NCBI GenBank assembly: GCA_013350285.1
Contig: JAAXWG010000002.1
Location: 1-64,000, forward strand
Reading direction: 5' to 3'
Source of the DNA: Candidatus Altimarinota bacterium
GTDB lineage: Bacteria; Patescibacteriota; Gracilibacteria; BD1-5; UBA6164
Length of the DNA: 64,000 bases
Part shown: in pieces, positions 54,328-64,000 of the stretch
Layout of the letters: the number at the start of each line of letters is the position of its first letter
Position numbering within the stretch: position 1 is the first letter of the stretch
Translations under genes and position numbers: made by a program
The notes under the pieces: generated by a model
Told to the model about the DNA's origin: nothing
Seen by the model: the letters and a program-made list of their open reading frames with translations, nothing else
Database searches by the model: none

Positions 54328-55572
54328 TTAGTTTTCTTGTTTTATTTTTTCTAAAAATTGTAATCTTTTTAAAACAGTTGGATGAGAATAGTAAAAAAAT
54401 TCATAAGCTTTATGTGGTCTCAGATTTGAAAGATTGTTTATAGAAAGCTTTTTTAGAGCATTTTGAAGACTTTCTGGATTATAATTTTTTCATGCAAATT
54501 CATCTGCTTCTCTTTCATTTTTCCTCGAAAGAATATTTGCAAATACTCATAAAATAAGTGATAAAGGAGTAAAAAGGAAAGAAAAAGCAATAATACCAAT
54601 ATGAAAACTTGCTTCGCTCACTCCAAGAGCAAATGATACTTCTTTGATTCAGAGAGTAAGAGAAAGAATATAGAGCATAAATCCAGTTTGGATTATAGAA
54701 AAAACAAGAGTTTGAAAAGTATGTTTTCTTTTATAATGACCTATTTCATGAGCAAGAACCGCTACTATTTCATCTGTTGTCATATCTTTGATAAGAGTAT
54801 CATACAACACTATTCTTTTTTTTGGACCAAGTCATGAAAAATAAGCATTTGCTTTTGAGCTTCTTTTTGATCCATCAATCACATAAATATTATCAAGTTG
54901 AAATCATACTTTTGATGAAAAATCTTGGATAGCTGTTTTAAGTTCTCATTCTTCAAGTGGTGTTTGTTTATTGAAAAGAGGAACAATAATATTACTATAA
55001 AACATCATCATAAAAAGAGAAAAAATCGTGATAATTCACCAAGCATATAACCAAAAACTTGTTCATAATATAGTATAAATCCGAATAATAAGAGAAAGTA
55101 AAATTCATCAAATAAAAAATCAAAGTAAAAGAGATTTAAAAAAATCTAGAAAAAATAATTTTTTTGTGGATTTGTTAAAATCATATTTTTCTTCTATCAC
55201 AAATGTAAAATAATATGAAAATGGGAGATGAATAAAACTCTGTAATAAAGAAATTATCGCAAAAAAAGAAAGAGAAATAAGAAAAGTATTTGAAAAAATA
55301 TTTCTCAAAAAATCATCTAAGAATCAAAAAAATCAAGAAAATAATACTATAAGTAAAATGCTTATATCAAAAAATCATTCAATAAGTGAAAATTTATATT
55401 TTTCTTTTTCGTACTTTTGAGATTTTTTGTACTTTTCCTCATCATAAATTCATTTTAGTTCATGAGGAAGTTCTGGAGAATAATTTTTTGCATTGAGATA
55501 TCACAAAAATTCTGATAAAAGATATTCAAAAATAATAATTCCTATAATTGCATAAAAAATAGTTGTTTCCAT
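54328..55572 (-). CDS. M48 family zinc metalloprotease (Ste24-like)
   Basis: A 414-residue integral membrane protease. Several hydrophobic helices surround the active site A-H-E-I-G-H-Y, with the third ligand Glu in N-E-R-E-A-D-E-F-A. This layout matches Ste24/CAAX prenyl protease type M48 rather than HtpX, judging by length and N-terminal helices. It probably degrades membrane proteins. Glycines use TGA and GGN. Confidence 0.92.
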
Positions 55573-55648
55573 CAAAAAAATAGTAAAAAAATAAGCTTAT
55601 CAATAACTCTATTGATAAGCTTAAAAGAAATTAAAATAATTTCAAATT

Positions 55649-56779
55649 TTAATAAATATTTCTTGTATCAATAGAAATATTATCTTTTCATATTTTTTCT
55701 ACTTTCATATGAAGTTCTCTTATATAAAATAATGGAGCTCTTATACATCAATGTGATTGTGGTTCTCAATTAATTTGTCAATCTGATCAATGAATCCGAA
55801 CATCACCAACTACATGAATTGCATAAGGCATAATAGCACCTCAAGAATTTTTTATTATTTCTTCTTTTGTTTTTCATTTTCATTTTGGATAAGTTGAAGA
55901 TATATGATACATATCAAGATTTCTTTCTCATTTAAAAACTCATTTTGGAGTACTATGTCAATTTGTTGTTCATGGAGATACATAAGTAGCTATTAAAAGA
56001 TTTCATTTTTCATAAAATGTTAGTACTGATTTTCAATCTATTTGAGAAAAAATTATCGTATTTTTTCAATTTCCTAAATTTTTCCTTACTTTTCATTCAA
56101 GATTTTCATTGATAAATGTATTGTTGGTATTTTCTCACTCTCATTTTCAATAATAAGTTTCATATTTAAAAATATTTAATTTTCCTGCTAATGCTTTTTT
56201 ATTTTTTGATTTATAAAGACTCATTTCTTCATAAATATTTAATCTATATAAAATAAAATCAGGGAGCTTATTTTTCTCTTCTCATTTATAATAATTAAGA
56301 TATATTTGCTTCAATGTCTCTCATCATAAAGTACCATCTTTTTCACATCAATATTTTACTTGTATTTCTTTTACTTTTTGTTCAAATTGAAAATAATTTC
56401 CTATACCAAAAAAATCTATAAAAAATGAAACTTCCTCTTTTCAAGAAGATTTTATAGAATCTTGAATATCTGAGGATTCAAGAATTTCTTTTTTTGATCA
56501 AACATATTTTATAGATTCTTGTAAATCTAATCCTTTATTTTGTTTTGAAATTCAAATCTTTTTAAATTCTTCTTCAAATACAGAAAAAATTATTTCTTTT
56601 TCTTTTTCATAAAGATATTCATCAATAAAATTAGAAATTTTTTTTTGTCAAAAAAGTACTATATATTTTCTCATTTCTGGAGCTCATAAAAGGATATTTT
56701 TTTTTAATATATATAAACTATCATAGTTATTAGTTTCTTGTTTTTGTTTTCCAGAATCTCAATTTTCATCTAATCACAT
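55649..56779 (-). CDS. L,D-transpeptidase (YkuD family)
   Basis: A 376-residue protein. The C-terminal catalytic part reads Y-A-I-H-V-V-G-D-V-R-I-H-G, then S-H-G-C-I-R-A-P, the conserved His, Ser-His-Gly-Cys and Arg of L,D-transpeptidases that form 3-3 cross-links or attach proteins to peptidoglycan. The N-terminal 250 residues are helical and charged with no clear signal peptide. Internal TGA codons are numerous; the standard-code frame is badly broken. Confidence 0.9.
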
Positions 56780-56841
56780 AAAAAATAGACTTATTAAATA
56801 ATAAGTCTATTGTACTATACTTTTTTGAAAAATTCAAGAAA

Positions 56842-58299
56842 TTAGAGCTTTTCAAGTCTTGTCCCTTCCCTGCTATCAACTATCTTATATCAAAGTGTAA
56901 GAAGCTCATCCCTAAGAGAATCAGCCAAGGAAAAGTTTTTTTCTTTTTTAGCAGTATTTCTTGCTTCAAATTTTTCTTCTATTTCTTTTGGAATAGTATT
57001 TTCCTCTAAAAAGGAAAAATCTACAATCCCCAATATTTGATTAAAAGTCTTTAAAAAATCAATAATACTTTTTACTTCATCACTGCTTATATTTTTTGTA
57101 TCAAGTTCTTTATTTGCAAAACTGATGAAGTTAAAAAATATAGAAAGAGCTTCAGGAGTATTGATATCATCTTCAAGGCTTTCTATATAATCAGCAATAA
57201 AATACTGTAATTCTTGACTAAAATCTCTTCTTACTCATTTTTTCTTATTATTTTTTTCTGCCATAGCAAGTCTTTTTACAAGCTCATCTATTTTTTCTAC
57301 TGTATTTATATTTGCTTCTAATTTAGCAAAACTAAAATCAATACTCTCTCTATATTTCCCATTGATAAAAAGAAGTCTCAATGCTCTAAAAAGCATTTCT
57401 TTTCTTGTATTCTTGTATTTTTCTTCTATATCATTCAATGTATAAAAATTTTCAAGACTTTTACTCATTTTTTTTCCATCTACCATAAGATGTCAAGAAT
57501 GGACCCAATAACGAGAAAATTTCTTTCCTGTTACTGCTTCACTTTGAGCAATTTCATTTTGATGATGAGGAAAAATAAGATCAATTCCCCCCATATGAAG
57601 ATCTATTTCTGGTCAAAAATATTTAAGATTACAAGCACTACATTCTATATGCCATCATGGTCTTCATTTTAAAACTTTTTTCTCTTCTCAAAAAATAAAT
57701 TCTTTTTCCCAATAATTTTCCCCATCACTCTCTTTCCAAGCTTTCCAAAGAACAAAATCAGAAGCTAATTCTTTTTCATATTCATCATTATCTATTCTTA
57801 CACTTTGTTTCATTCCAGAAAAATCAAGATGAGCAAGTTGTCCATAATTTTGTGATTTAGCTATAGTAAAATAAATACTGCCATCTTCAGATATATAAGC
57901 AAATCATTTTTTAAGTAAAACATTTATCATTGATACCATTTCATCTATCAAACTCGTTACTGGGACAATATTATCTGCTTTTTTAATTCATAATTTTTCT
58001 AAATCAGTCAAAAATATATCAGCATATTTTTTGGTAAAATCTGAAAGACTCATTTTCGCTTTTTGACTTTCTCTAATAGTTTTATCATCTACATCAGTAA
58101 GATTCATTACGGTATTTGTCTTGTAACCAAGAAATTGAAGAGTTCTTATAATAATATCCTCAAAAATATAGGTTCTAAAATTTCCTATCTGAGCATAATT
58201 ATAAACAGTTGGTCCACAATAATAAATTTTTACATTTTCACTATTTTTTGGTTTAAAAATCTCTTTTTTTCTTGTAAGAGTATTATATATTTGTAGCAT
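56842..58299 (-). CDS. cysS: Cysteinyl-tRNA synthetase
   Basis: A 485-residue Cys[10 protein letters not shown] is followed by A-Q-I-G-N, where most bacterial enzymes have His-Ile-Gly-His or His-Ile-Gly-Asn. The first His of this ATP motif is Gln here. K-M-S-K-S is intact. Zinc ligands include C-G-P near the N-terminus and G-W-H-I-E-C-S-A, with H-H-Q-N-E further on. The C-terminal anticodon domain is complete. Confidence 0.95.
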
Positions 58300-58315
58300 T
58301 TTTTAAAATTATAAA

Positions 58316-58633
58316 TTATTTTCATATATACATATTTTCTAAGTCATTATCTGTATCTTCCCTATGAAGTTCTTTTTTTGATTCAGACATTTTTCTATGT
58401 TTTCCTTTTATTTTTTCCATAAGGATTTTAGAAGCCTTTATTCCAGTCATTTTTACTTCTATTTTCCCATCTATAACAATAACAGGTGCTTCATTACATT
58501 TTCATTGACAAGTACAAGTTTCTATAATTACATTATCAAGATGATAATTTTTTTTATCGTTTTCTAACCTTTTTAATACATATTCACCAAATCTTTCTTT
58601 ACAAGATTTCCCCATACACACTTGTAATTTCAT
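58316..58633 (-). CDS. Thioredoxin-like [2Fe-2S] ferredoxin
   Basis: A 105-residue protein with C-M-G-K-S-C near the N-terminus, then T-C-T-C-Q-G-K-C-N-E-A-P, a cysteine pattern of thioredoxin-fold [2Fe-2S] ferredoxins also found in NuoE-like subunits. The last codon before the stop is after a TGA glycine. A Met 13 codons upstream in frame is possible, but the family begins at M-K-L-Q-V-C. No hydrogenase or complex I genes are present nearby; the redox partner is unknown. Confidence 0.75.
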
Positions 58634-58695
58634 ACAGACATCATAAAAAAATAATAGCCCTATATTACACATTTTATGAAAAATACAAAAAAATA

Positions 58696-58722
58696 TTTGC
58701 TTATTTAAAAAACTTCATATAA
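58696..58722 (+). promoter_or_regulatory. Promoter of tRNA-Phe
   Basis: TTGCTT and TATAAT with a 15-base spacer, 18 bases before the tRNA. The short spacer resembles the promoter at 25856. Confidence 0.5.
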
Positions 58723-58740
58723 TGACAAAGCAAATTTTTT

Positions 58741-58815
<75 letters not shown>

Positions 58816-58834
58816 TTATTTAAAAAAAACAAAA

Positions 58835-58868
58835 AAGTCTGGTTTATTTCACAATAAATTCCAGACTT
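58835..58868. terminator. Hairpin between the two tRNA genes
   Basis: AAGTCTGG pairs with CCAGACTT, with TTTATT/AATAAA extending it. The A run at its left gives a T run on the minus strand; the right side has only TTAATT. It could stop minus-strand transcription or serve tRNA-Phe. Confidence 0.65.
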
Positions 58869-58880
58869 AATTATAATAAA

Positions 58881-58965
58881 GCCCAGGTGGTGAAATTGGT
58901 ATACACGTACGATTGAGGTTCGTATGCCGCAAGGTGTGGGGGTTCAAGTCCCCCCCCGGGCACCA
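58881..58965 (+). tRNA. tRNA-Leu (GAG)
   Basis: Class II tRNA of 85 nt. Acceptor GCCCAGG pairs imperfectly with CCCGGGC, the anticodon loop is TTGAGGT with GAG, the variable arm is long (GCCGCAAGGTGT region) and the T arm is GGGGGTTCAAGTCCCCC. CCA is encoded. Confidence 0.94.
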
Positions 58966-58978
58966 AAAAGAATAAATT

Positions 58979-59017
58979 AAAACAAAGCGAAACCTAAAAA
59001 GTTTCGCTTTGTTTTTT
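58979..59017 (+). terminator. Terminator of tRNA-Leu
   Basis: AAACAAAGCGAAAC pairs perfectly with GTTTCGCTTTGTTT, followed by T. The stop codon of the next gene (minus strand) lies inside the loop. Confidence 0.92.
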
Positions 59018-59554
59018 ATATTTATTTTCTTCTTCAAGTGAGAAGTAGGAAAAATTAATTCAAAGAATTTTTTTAAACACTATTTCAAGTTCATTTTTAT
59101 TTAAAAAAATTTCTTGTCAATCATATAAAATCTTATATAAATTAATATCTCTTAATTTTCAATTATAAAATTGAGCTTCATTTTTTTCTACCAATATAAT
59201 TTCTTTTCCTTTTTCTAGTCTTATGGGAATATCTTTTTTTTCATATAATGGTTTTTTATGATTTGAATTATCATCATTAGGAACAAAATAAAAAGTAATA
59301 TTTATTTCTTTTTCTAATTTAATATCTTTATCAAAAAGATTGTTAATAGGGATAATTAAAATAAGATACTTTTCCCCTTTTATTTTTCATCCATACTTTT
59401 TTATTACATTTGAATCCTTTCTAAAATTTGGACTTAAAAGACTATGTATTTTTTCTTTAAGCTGTTTTTGAAATAATCTAATTTTTTCTTGAAATAATCT
59501 AATTTTTTCTTGAATTGATTTACTCTCTTCATTTTCAAGAGAAGGTTTTAGCAT
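58994..59554 (-). CDS. Hypothetical protein
   Basis: A 186-residue protein, M-L-K-P-S-L-E-N-E-E-S, with a tandem I-R-L-F-Q-E-K then I-R-L-F-Q-K-Q near residue 18, then a beta-rich body with I-I-P-I-N-N-L-F-D-K and F-Y-F-V-P-N-D. Reading TGA as Gly makes it run to a TAG in the loop of the tRNA-Leu terminator; with TGA as stop it would end 23 codons earlier. No family is recognised. It follows the PBP2 gene by 25 bases. Confidence 0.6.
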
Positions 59555-59579
59555 AAAAAATTTTAATAAAACTAAAAAA

Positions 59580-61880
59580 TTACTTTTTTATTTTACTCGG
59601 TATTCAATAATAGTCAAATAAATATTTTGCAGTTTCTGCAAACATTTTTGATGCTGTTGTTCATCAATAAATATCTACTCTTGATCTTTCAAGTTTAACA
59701 ATGATTACAAATTTTGGATCTTCTGCTGGTCAAAATCAAGCATAAGAAGCAACGGTGCTTCCTACTCATGTTTCATATCCTCATTTATAAGCAATTTGAG
59801 AAGTTCATGTTTTTCAAGCAAGAGTATATCATGGTACTCATCAAGTTTTTGCAACTCAATTTTCTACTCCATCTACAAGCATATCTGTTACTGTTTTTGA
59901 TGTTGTATCTTTTAGTACTTTTGAAACTACTTCTTGTTTATAGTTTATAGTATTTCCATTTGGAAATATTATAGATTTTACAATTCTTGGCTTTAAATAA
60001 TATCCACCATTTGCAATTACACTATATGCTGATGCCATTTGTATTGGAGTTACACTAATTCAGAGTCCATAAGAGGTGGTAAAAAGTTGTGCAATTGACC
60101 ATTTTTGATATGGTTGAATAGGATAAAACACCTCCCCATCAAGAGTTATTCAGCTTGCTTTTCAAAATCAAAAATCACTTAAATATTGTGAAAATAAAGC
60201 CTTTCCTAGCTTTTGAGAAATTCTAATCATTCAAACATTACAAGAAAAATTAAGGGCATTATTAAAAGATTTATATCAAATACATTCTTTGGAAACATTT
60301 TTAATGGTAAATGTATCAATTTTAAGCTCTCAAGTATCATTGTACATATCATATCTTTTTATTTCTCATGTATCTATACCAGCAGAAACAGTTATTGCTT
60401 TCATAATACTTCATGGCTCATAGAGTCAAGAAATAGCATCATTTTTGTAGACTCATGCTCCAAAATCATTTTTATATTTATACTTTACAAGTGCAGGATT
60501 TCCAAGCTCTTCCCTTTCTGCAAGTCTTAAATATAGTTTTTTCCCATCATAAAAAAATTCTTCTCCTCTTTCACTATCTTCTACAAGTACAACTTTTCCA
60601 AGCAAATCTATTGCAGGATTTGGATATTTTCCATAAGTTACTTTCTCAAGTTCATAAACATCTCAAGAACTATTTGGATCAAAAGAAGGATAGTTTGCCA
60701 TAGCAAGAACTTCTCAAGATTTTGGCTCCATTACAACAATAGTTCCTTTATTTGCTCTATATTTTTTTACTCAATCTTCCAAAACTTGTTCTACTTTACT
60801 TTGAATATTTCTATCAATAGTTGTATAAATATTTGCCCCTTCTCAATTTAACTCACTTTCATCAAGATTTATAGGGTCTATTATTCTTCCCATTATATCT
60901 TTTTTACTTACTCTTTCTTCATTTTTTCCTTTTAAAAGATCATTAAAATATCATTCCAATCCATAATGCCCTACTCATTCACTATCTACAAATCAAACTA
61001 TCTGCGATGCAACTTGTTTTTCTGGATAAAACCTACTTGGATGTGCATCAAGAATAATAAATCCTCCTATAGATTTATCTTCATCAAGTACTCACTTTTT
61101 TATAGCTTCATTTTCTTCATTTATAAATTTTTTTACTTCATCCGAAAGAGAAATAGAAATTCTATTAATTATAGGAATATATCGTAATTCTCTTTTTTTG
61201 ATAAGCTCTTTTACTGTTTCTTCTTCTACTCAAATTATGGAAGAAATTTTTGAAGCAACATAAACTTCATCACTTATTTCTTCTGGATTTACATAAAGAA
61301 CATTTCCATTTGGATACACTCATCTCATATTGAGATTGGATAAGGATATGATTTTTTCATTATCTATTTCTTCAGCGAGTAAAACACTCGTAACTTTTGT
61401 CTTTGCAAGTTTTTCTTGAATATTTTTTAAAATTAACTCTTTAATGGAGTTTTTTTCCGATGAAAAATCTTCTATTTCTGGAACTTTAAGAAATTTCAAA
61501 ATATTTTGATAACAATCTTTTTTTGACTGGAGGTAACATGTCTGTTTATAAACAATATCTCTCAAAAAAATAGAAAGCTTTCCCTTATCTCAAGGCATTT
61601 GTGGATCAACAGCAATATCATAAAGACTTACAGATGTAGAAAAAACAGTTCCACTATTGGTAGCTGAATAAATAGTTCCTCTTGTTACAGGAACACTTAC
61701 TTTTCCTACTTGTTGCTTAAAAGCAAGATCATTATAAAATTTATGATGAACAACTGTATGAGAAAAAACAACAGAAATATTTATCAAAGCAAAAACAACA
61801 AAAAAAGCAAAAATAAAATACTCTCTTGGATATTTATCAAAAAAATCAAAAAATGTATTAAGAATATTTTTTTGTTTCAT
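59580..61880 (-). CDS. Penicillin-binding protein 2 / FtsI-type transpeptidase
   Basis: A 766-residue class B PBP. A short cytoplasmic tail and one membrane helix lie near residue 25-42. The dimerisation region contains V-P-V-T-R-G-T-I-Y, and the transpeptidase has G-S-I-M-K (Ser-x-x-Lys), F-S-C-N-V-G (Ser-x-Asn with Cys as x) and A-G-K-T-G-T-S. It cross-links peptidoglycan during division or elongation. The FtsI or PBP2 subgroup is undecided. Its start is 4 bases after the MurL-like gene stop, an operon. Confidence 0.92.
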
Positions 61881-61883
61881 TTT

Positions 61884-63236
61884 TTATATGTTTCTTAAAA
61901 TTGTTTTAAATTCTTCTCAAGAGAAATTATTTTCATCAAAACTAAAATATTTTTTTTGCAAATCTTGGAAATAGTTTAGTCAAATTTGAGCAATTTTTTC
62001 TTTAAAAATCTCTAAAATATCTGCTTTAAAATTTGGATTTTTTTGTAAAAACAAATATGTTGCAAGTCTTGCTTCTTCCTCTTCTCCTACACACTCAAAA
62101 GGTTTAAAATCTTTCCATCACCAAATTTCCAAAAATAAATTTTTTAAATCCTCTTTTTGATAAAGCTCTTCTCAGAAAATTTGCATATTTTCTTCATCTG
62201 TCAAAAAGGGTCTCAATATACTATATACAAAAACACATTTAGGGCAAGATTTACACCAAAGATTTTGATTTTTTTCTGTTTGATTAAGCTTAAAATTTGC
62301 ATTACAACTACTAAAAGAAGAAAAATATTTTTTCCCTTTTTCTACAAAAATTGATGCTATTTTTAACTCATACCATCATCTTAAAAGAGAAAAATATTCT
62401 ATTTCATCTGATATATAATTTTTTATATATTTTCTCAATTTTTCTTCAAAATCAATACTTTTTGAATACTGATGATTTACTTCCAAATCTCAAAGAAAAG
62501 TATTTCAAATATTTGCTGATTTTTCATTACTAAAAATTATATTTTTATAATCATAAAGATAAGCAACAAAAAGACTTACAAAAGAAATAATTCCAGAAAT
62601 AGGAATATGTCAATTATAATATCCTTGTTTTGTAAGTTTAAAAAGATTAGGAGAAAGTTCTCTTTTTATAAAAAGAGCTTCTTTCCTAAGAATATCAAGC
62701 TGTGCATTTTTTATAATATCTCTTTTTCAGAAAATAAATGGAGTATAATTTTTATTATTTTGCTCAAGTATTTCAGAAGAAACAATACTATCTTTTCCTC
62801 ATCCTATAGGAAGAAGTGATTTATTTTGCAAATTTTTTTGTAATTTTTTTTGTAATTTTTTTTGGTGTATTGATTCAAAATTTCCATATTCCCTATAATC
62901 AAGTTGATTTCTATAAAAAAATTCACCAAGTCATTGTATGTAAAAATTTTTCCAAAAATCTTTTTGATATTCATCAAGAAATCAAGTCTCAACAATAAGT
63001 TTTTTTGTTGGGAAAAGCTTATAATAACTTACTCATAAAGCAAGAGAAAGTGAAAATAAAAAGGTTTCATATTCTTGCAACTCTTGATTTTTTCTTGTAA
63101 TCTCAAAATTTAAATCATAAAAATATATTTTTTCTTCAAAAAACTCTTTTTTATCAAAACTGTAAAAAAAAGAAGCTCTTCAAGTTCCTATATCAAATTC
63201 AAATCACTCAAAATAAAATGTTTCAAAATTTTGCAT
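61884..63236 (-). CDS. MurL-like protein (peptidoglycan precursor epimerase)
   Basis: A 450-residue protein. L-P-I-G-G-G-K-D-S is an ATP-PP-loop-like motif near residue 140. S-N-E-K-S-A-N-I-G-N and E-V-N-H-Q-Y-S-K-S-I follow, and C-K-S-C-P-K-C-V-F near residue 330. These match my memory of MurL-type proteins, which epimerise the L-Glu of UDP-MurNAc-L-Ala-L-Glu to D-Glu. Its place directly before a PBP2 supports a cell-wall role. A run K-K-L-Q-K-K-L-Q-K-N-L-Q is a small internal repeat. An unrelated ATP-pyrophosphatase is the alternative. Confidence 0.55.
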
Positions 63237-63321
63237 AAAAAATCATCACTATTTAATACTTGTGATGATTATAAAAAATTATTTTTTTTTTAAAAGTATA
63301 TTTTATAAATTCAAAAAATAT

Positions 63322-64000
63322 TTATGTTATATTAGGGGTTGTAATTCATATCAAATTAGGATTAATTCAAATATTTAATTGAACCTTTTCGGTAAAAACT
63401 TTATTAGCAAATGCATTTACACTCCATGCATGCTTAATTGTTTCACTACTAAAAGCTTCTCATTTTAATACTTTTCATGGTCAAGCATTATATGCCCTAT
63501 TTATATTATCAAAATCCCAATTAGGATGTTGACTTTTTAGCATAAAAAGATAATAAGTTCCTGCAAAAATATTTTCTGCACTGCTTCAAGAAGGTATATT
63601 ATTTCTTTTTATAGCTTCCCTAAAATCTTTATTTTTTCTAATACCAGCAAGTGTTCAAGGCATAACCTGCATAAGTCATTTTGCTCAAGCTCAACTTATG
63701 CTTCATTTTCTTCAAGTACTTTCTACTGATATTTTTGCAAGTATATGTGTAGTGGAAATTCAAAATTCTTGAGAAGCTAATTCTATGGCTTTTTTTTCAT
63801 TTTGAGAAAGATGAGTTAAATTGTTTATTATTTTGTATACATCATAAGCTCCTATTTTTTTCGGAATCTCTGATAATCAAATATTAATTGAATCTTTAGG
63901 AAGTTCCCAAGTTGTAGGATCAGAAGGATTAGGGATTTTTGTTTGAGGGAAAGGAGTATCTAAATTATCTATACCAAAAGGTAAAAGGGGATTTAGATTT
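63322..64000 (-). CDS. Lytic transglycosylase (SLT domain), N-terminus outside window
   Basis: The last 225 residues of a lytic transglycosylase, which cuts the peptidoglycan glycan chain with formation of a 1,6-anhydro end. The SLT core shows K-I-S-V-E-S-T-G with the catalytic Glu, then S-G-A-G-A-K-G-L-M-Q-V-M-P and later A-Y-N-A-G-P-G-K-V. Family order E-S, G-L-M-Q, A-Y-N-A-G is complete. The start lies beyond the right edge. With the L,D-transpeptidase, PBP2 and MurL-like genes it shows an active cell wall pathway. Confidence 0.92.

Overview
The window is AT-rich and uses a reassigned code. In-frame TGA codons interrupt almost every recognisable gene, exactly where family alignments expect glycine. 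Examples are the potassium-channel filter V-G-Y-G-D, the nucleoside diphosphate kinase P-G-T-I-R-G segment, Walker A loops and the cytosine methyltransferase P-C-Q-G-F-S motif. This is NCBI code 25 (UGA = Gly), known from Gracilibacteria (BD1-5) and Absconditabacteria (SR1). All gene coordinates here read TGA as glycine, so many are much longer than a standard-code gene finder would report.

Region 1 (1 to about 22,470) looks like a mobile defence island inserted in the 3' end of ssrA (tmRNA). The tmRNA tail is at the left edge. Next comes an outward-reading large serine recombinase whose stop codon lies inside ssrA, then a restriction-modification block (regulator, cytosine-5 methyltransferase, two nuclease-like proteins). 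A striking structure follows: two 2.45-kb inverted arms (6092-8545 and 16295-18747), each with a resolvase-type serine recombinase, a TM2 membrane protein, a DUF488 protein and a 100-bp palindrome. They flank divergent defence genes: an Abi-type reverse transcriptase with a HEPN-like RxxxxH on the left and a Hachiman pair (HamA nuclease, HamB helicase) on the right. The reverse transcriptase and hamA start from duplicated copies of the same promoter, and the space between holds many copies of an AAGTGTAA-type repeat. To the right are a second large serine recombinase, a DUF5677-like gene and a HEPN-like gene. A 12-bp repeat of the ssrA end closes the island. Sampled island genes write glycine mostly as UGA, unlike a sampled housekeeping gene, so the element appears confined to hosts with this code.

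Region 2 (22.7-25.4 kb) is an SF1 helicase fused to a DUF2726/Vsr-like nuclease domain, probably also defensive.

Region 3 (25.9-64 kb) is ordinary chromosome with short operons. It has TyrA-like and AroK proteins; an EEP phosphohydrolase; two NUDIX hydrolases; a U32 tRNA-hydroxylation-type protein; Ndk; a DNA polymerase I lacking the 5' nuclease; a YggS-type PLP protein; CtpA; transglutaminase-like proteins; a phosphodiester glycosidase; UvrB; a pseudopilin with a fibrinogen-like domain; a cupin phosphoglucose isomerase; MetRS and CysRS; a potassium channel; an M48 protease; an L,D-transpeptidase; tRNA-Phe and tRNA-Leu; and a cell-wall cluster (PBP2/FtsI, a MurL-like protein, a lytic transglycosylase). 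The content suggests a small-genome bacterium with peptidoglycan, type IV pilus-like proteins and its own DNA repair and translation genes.
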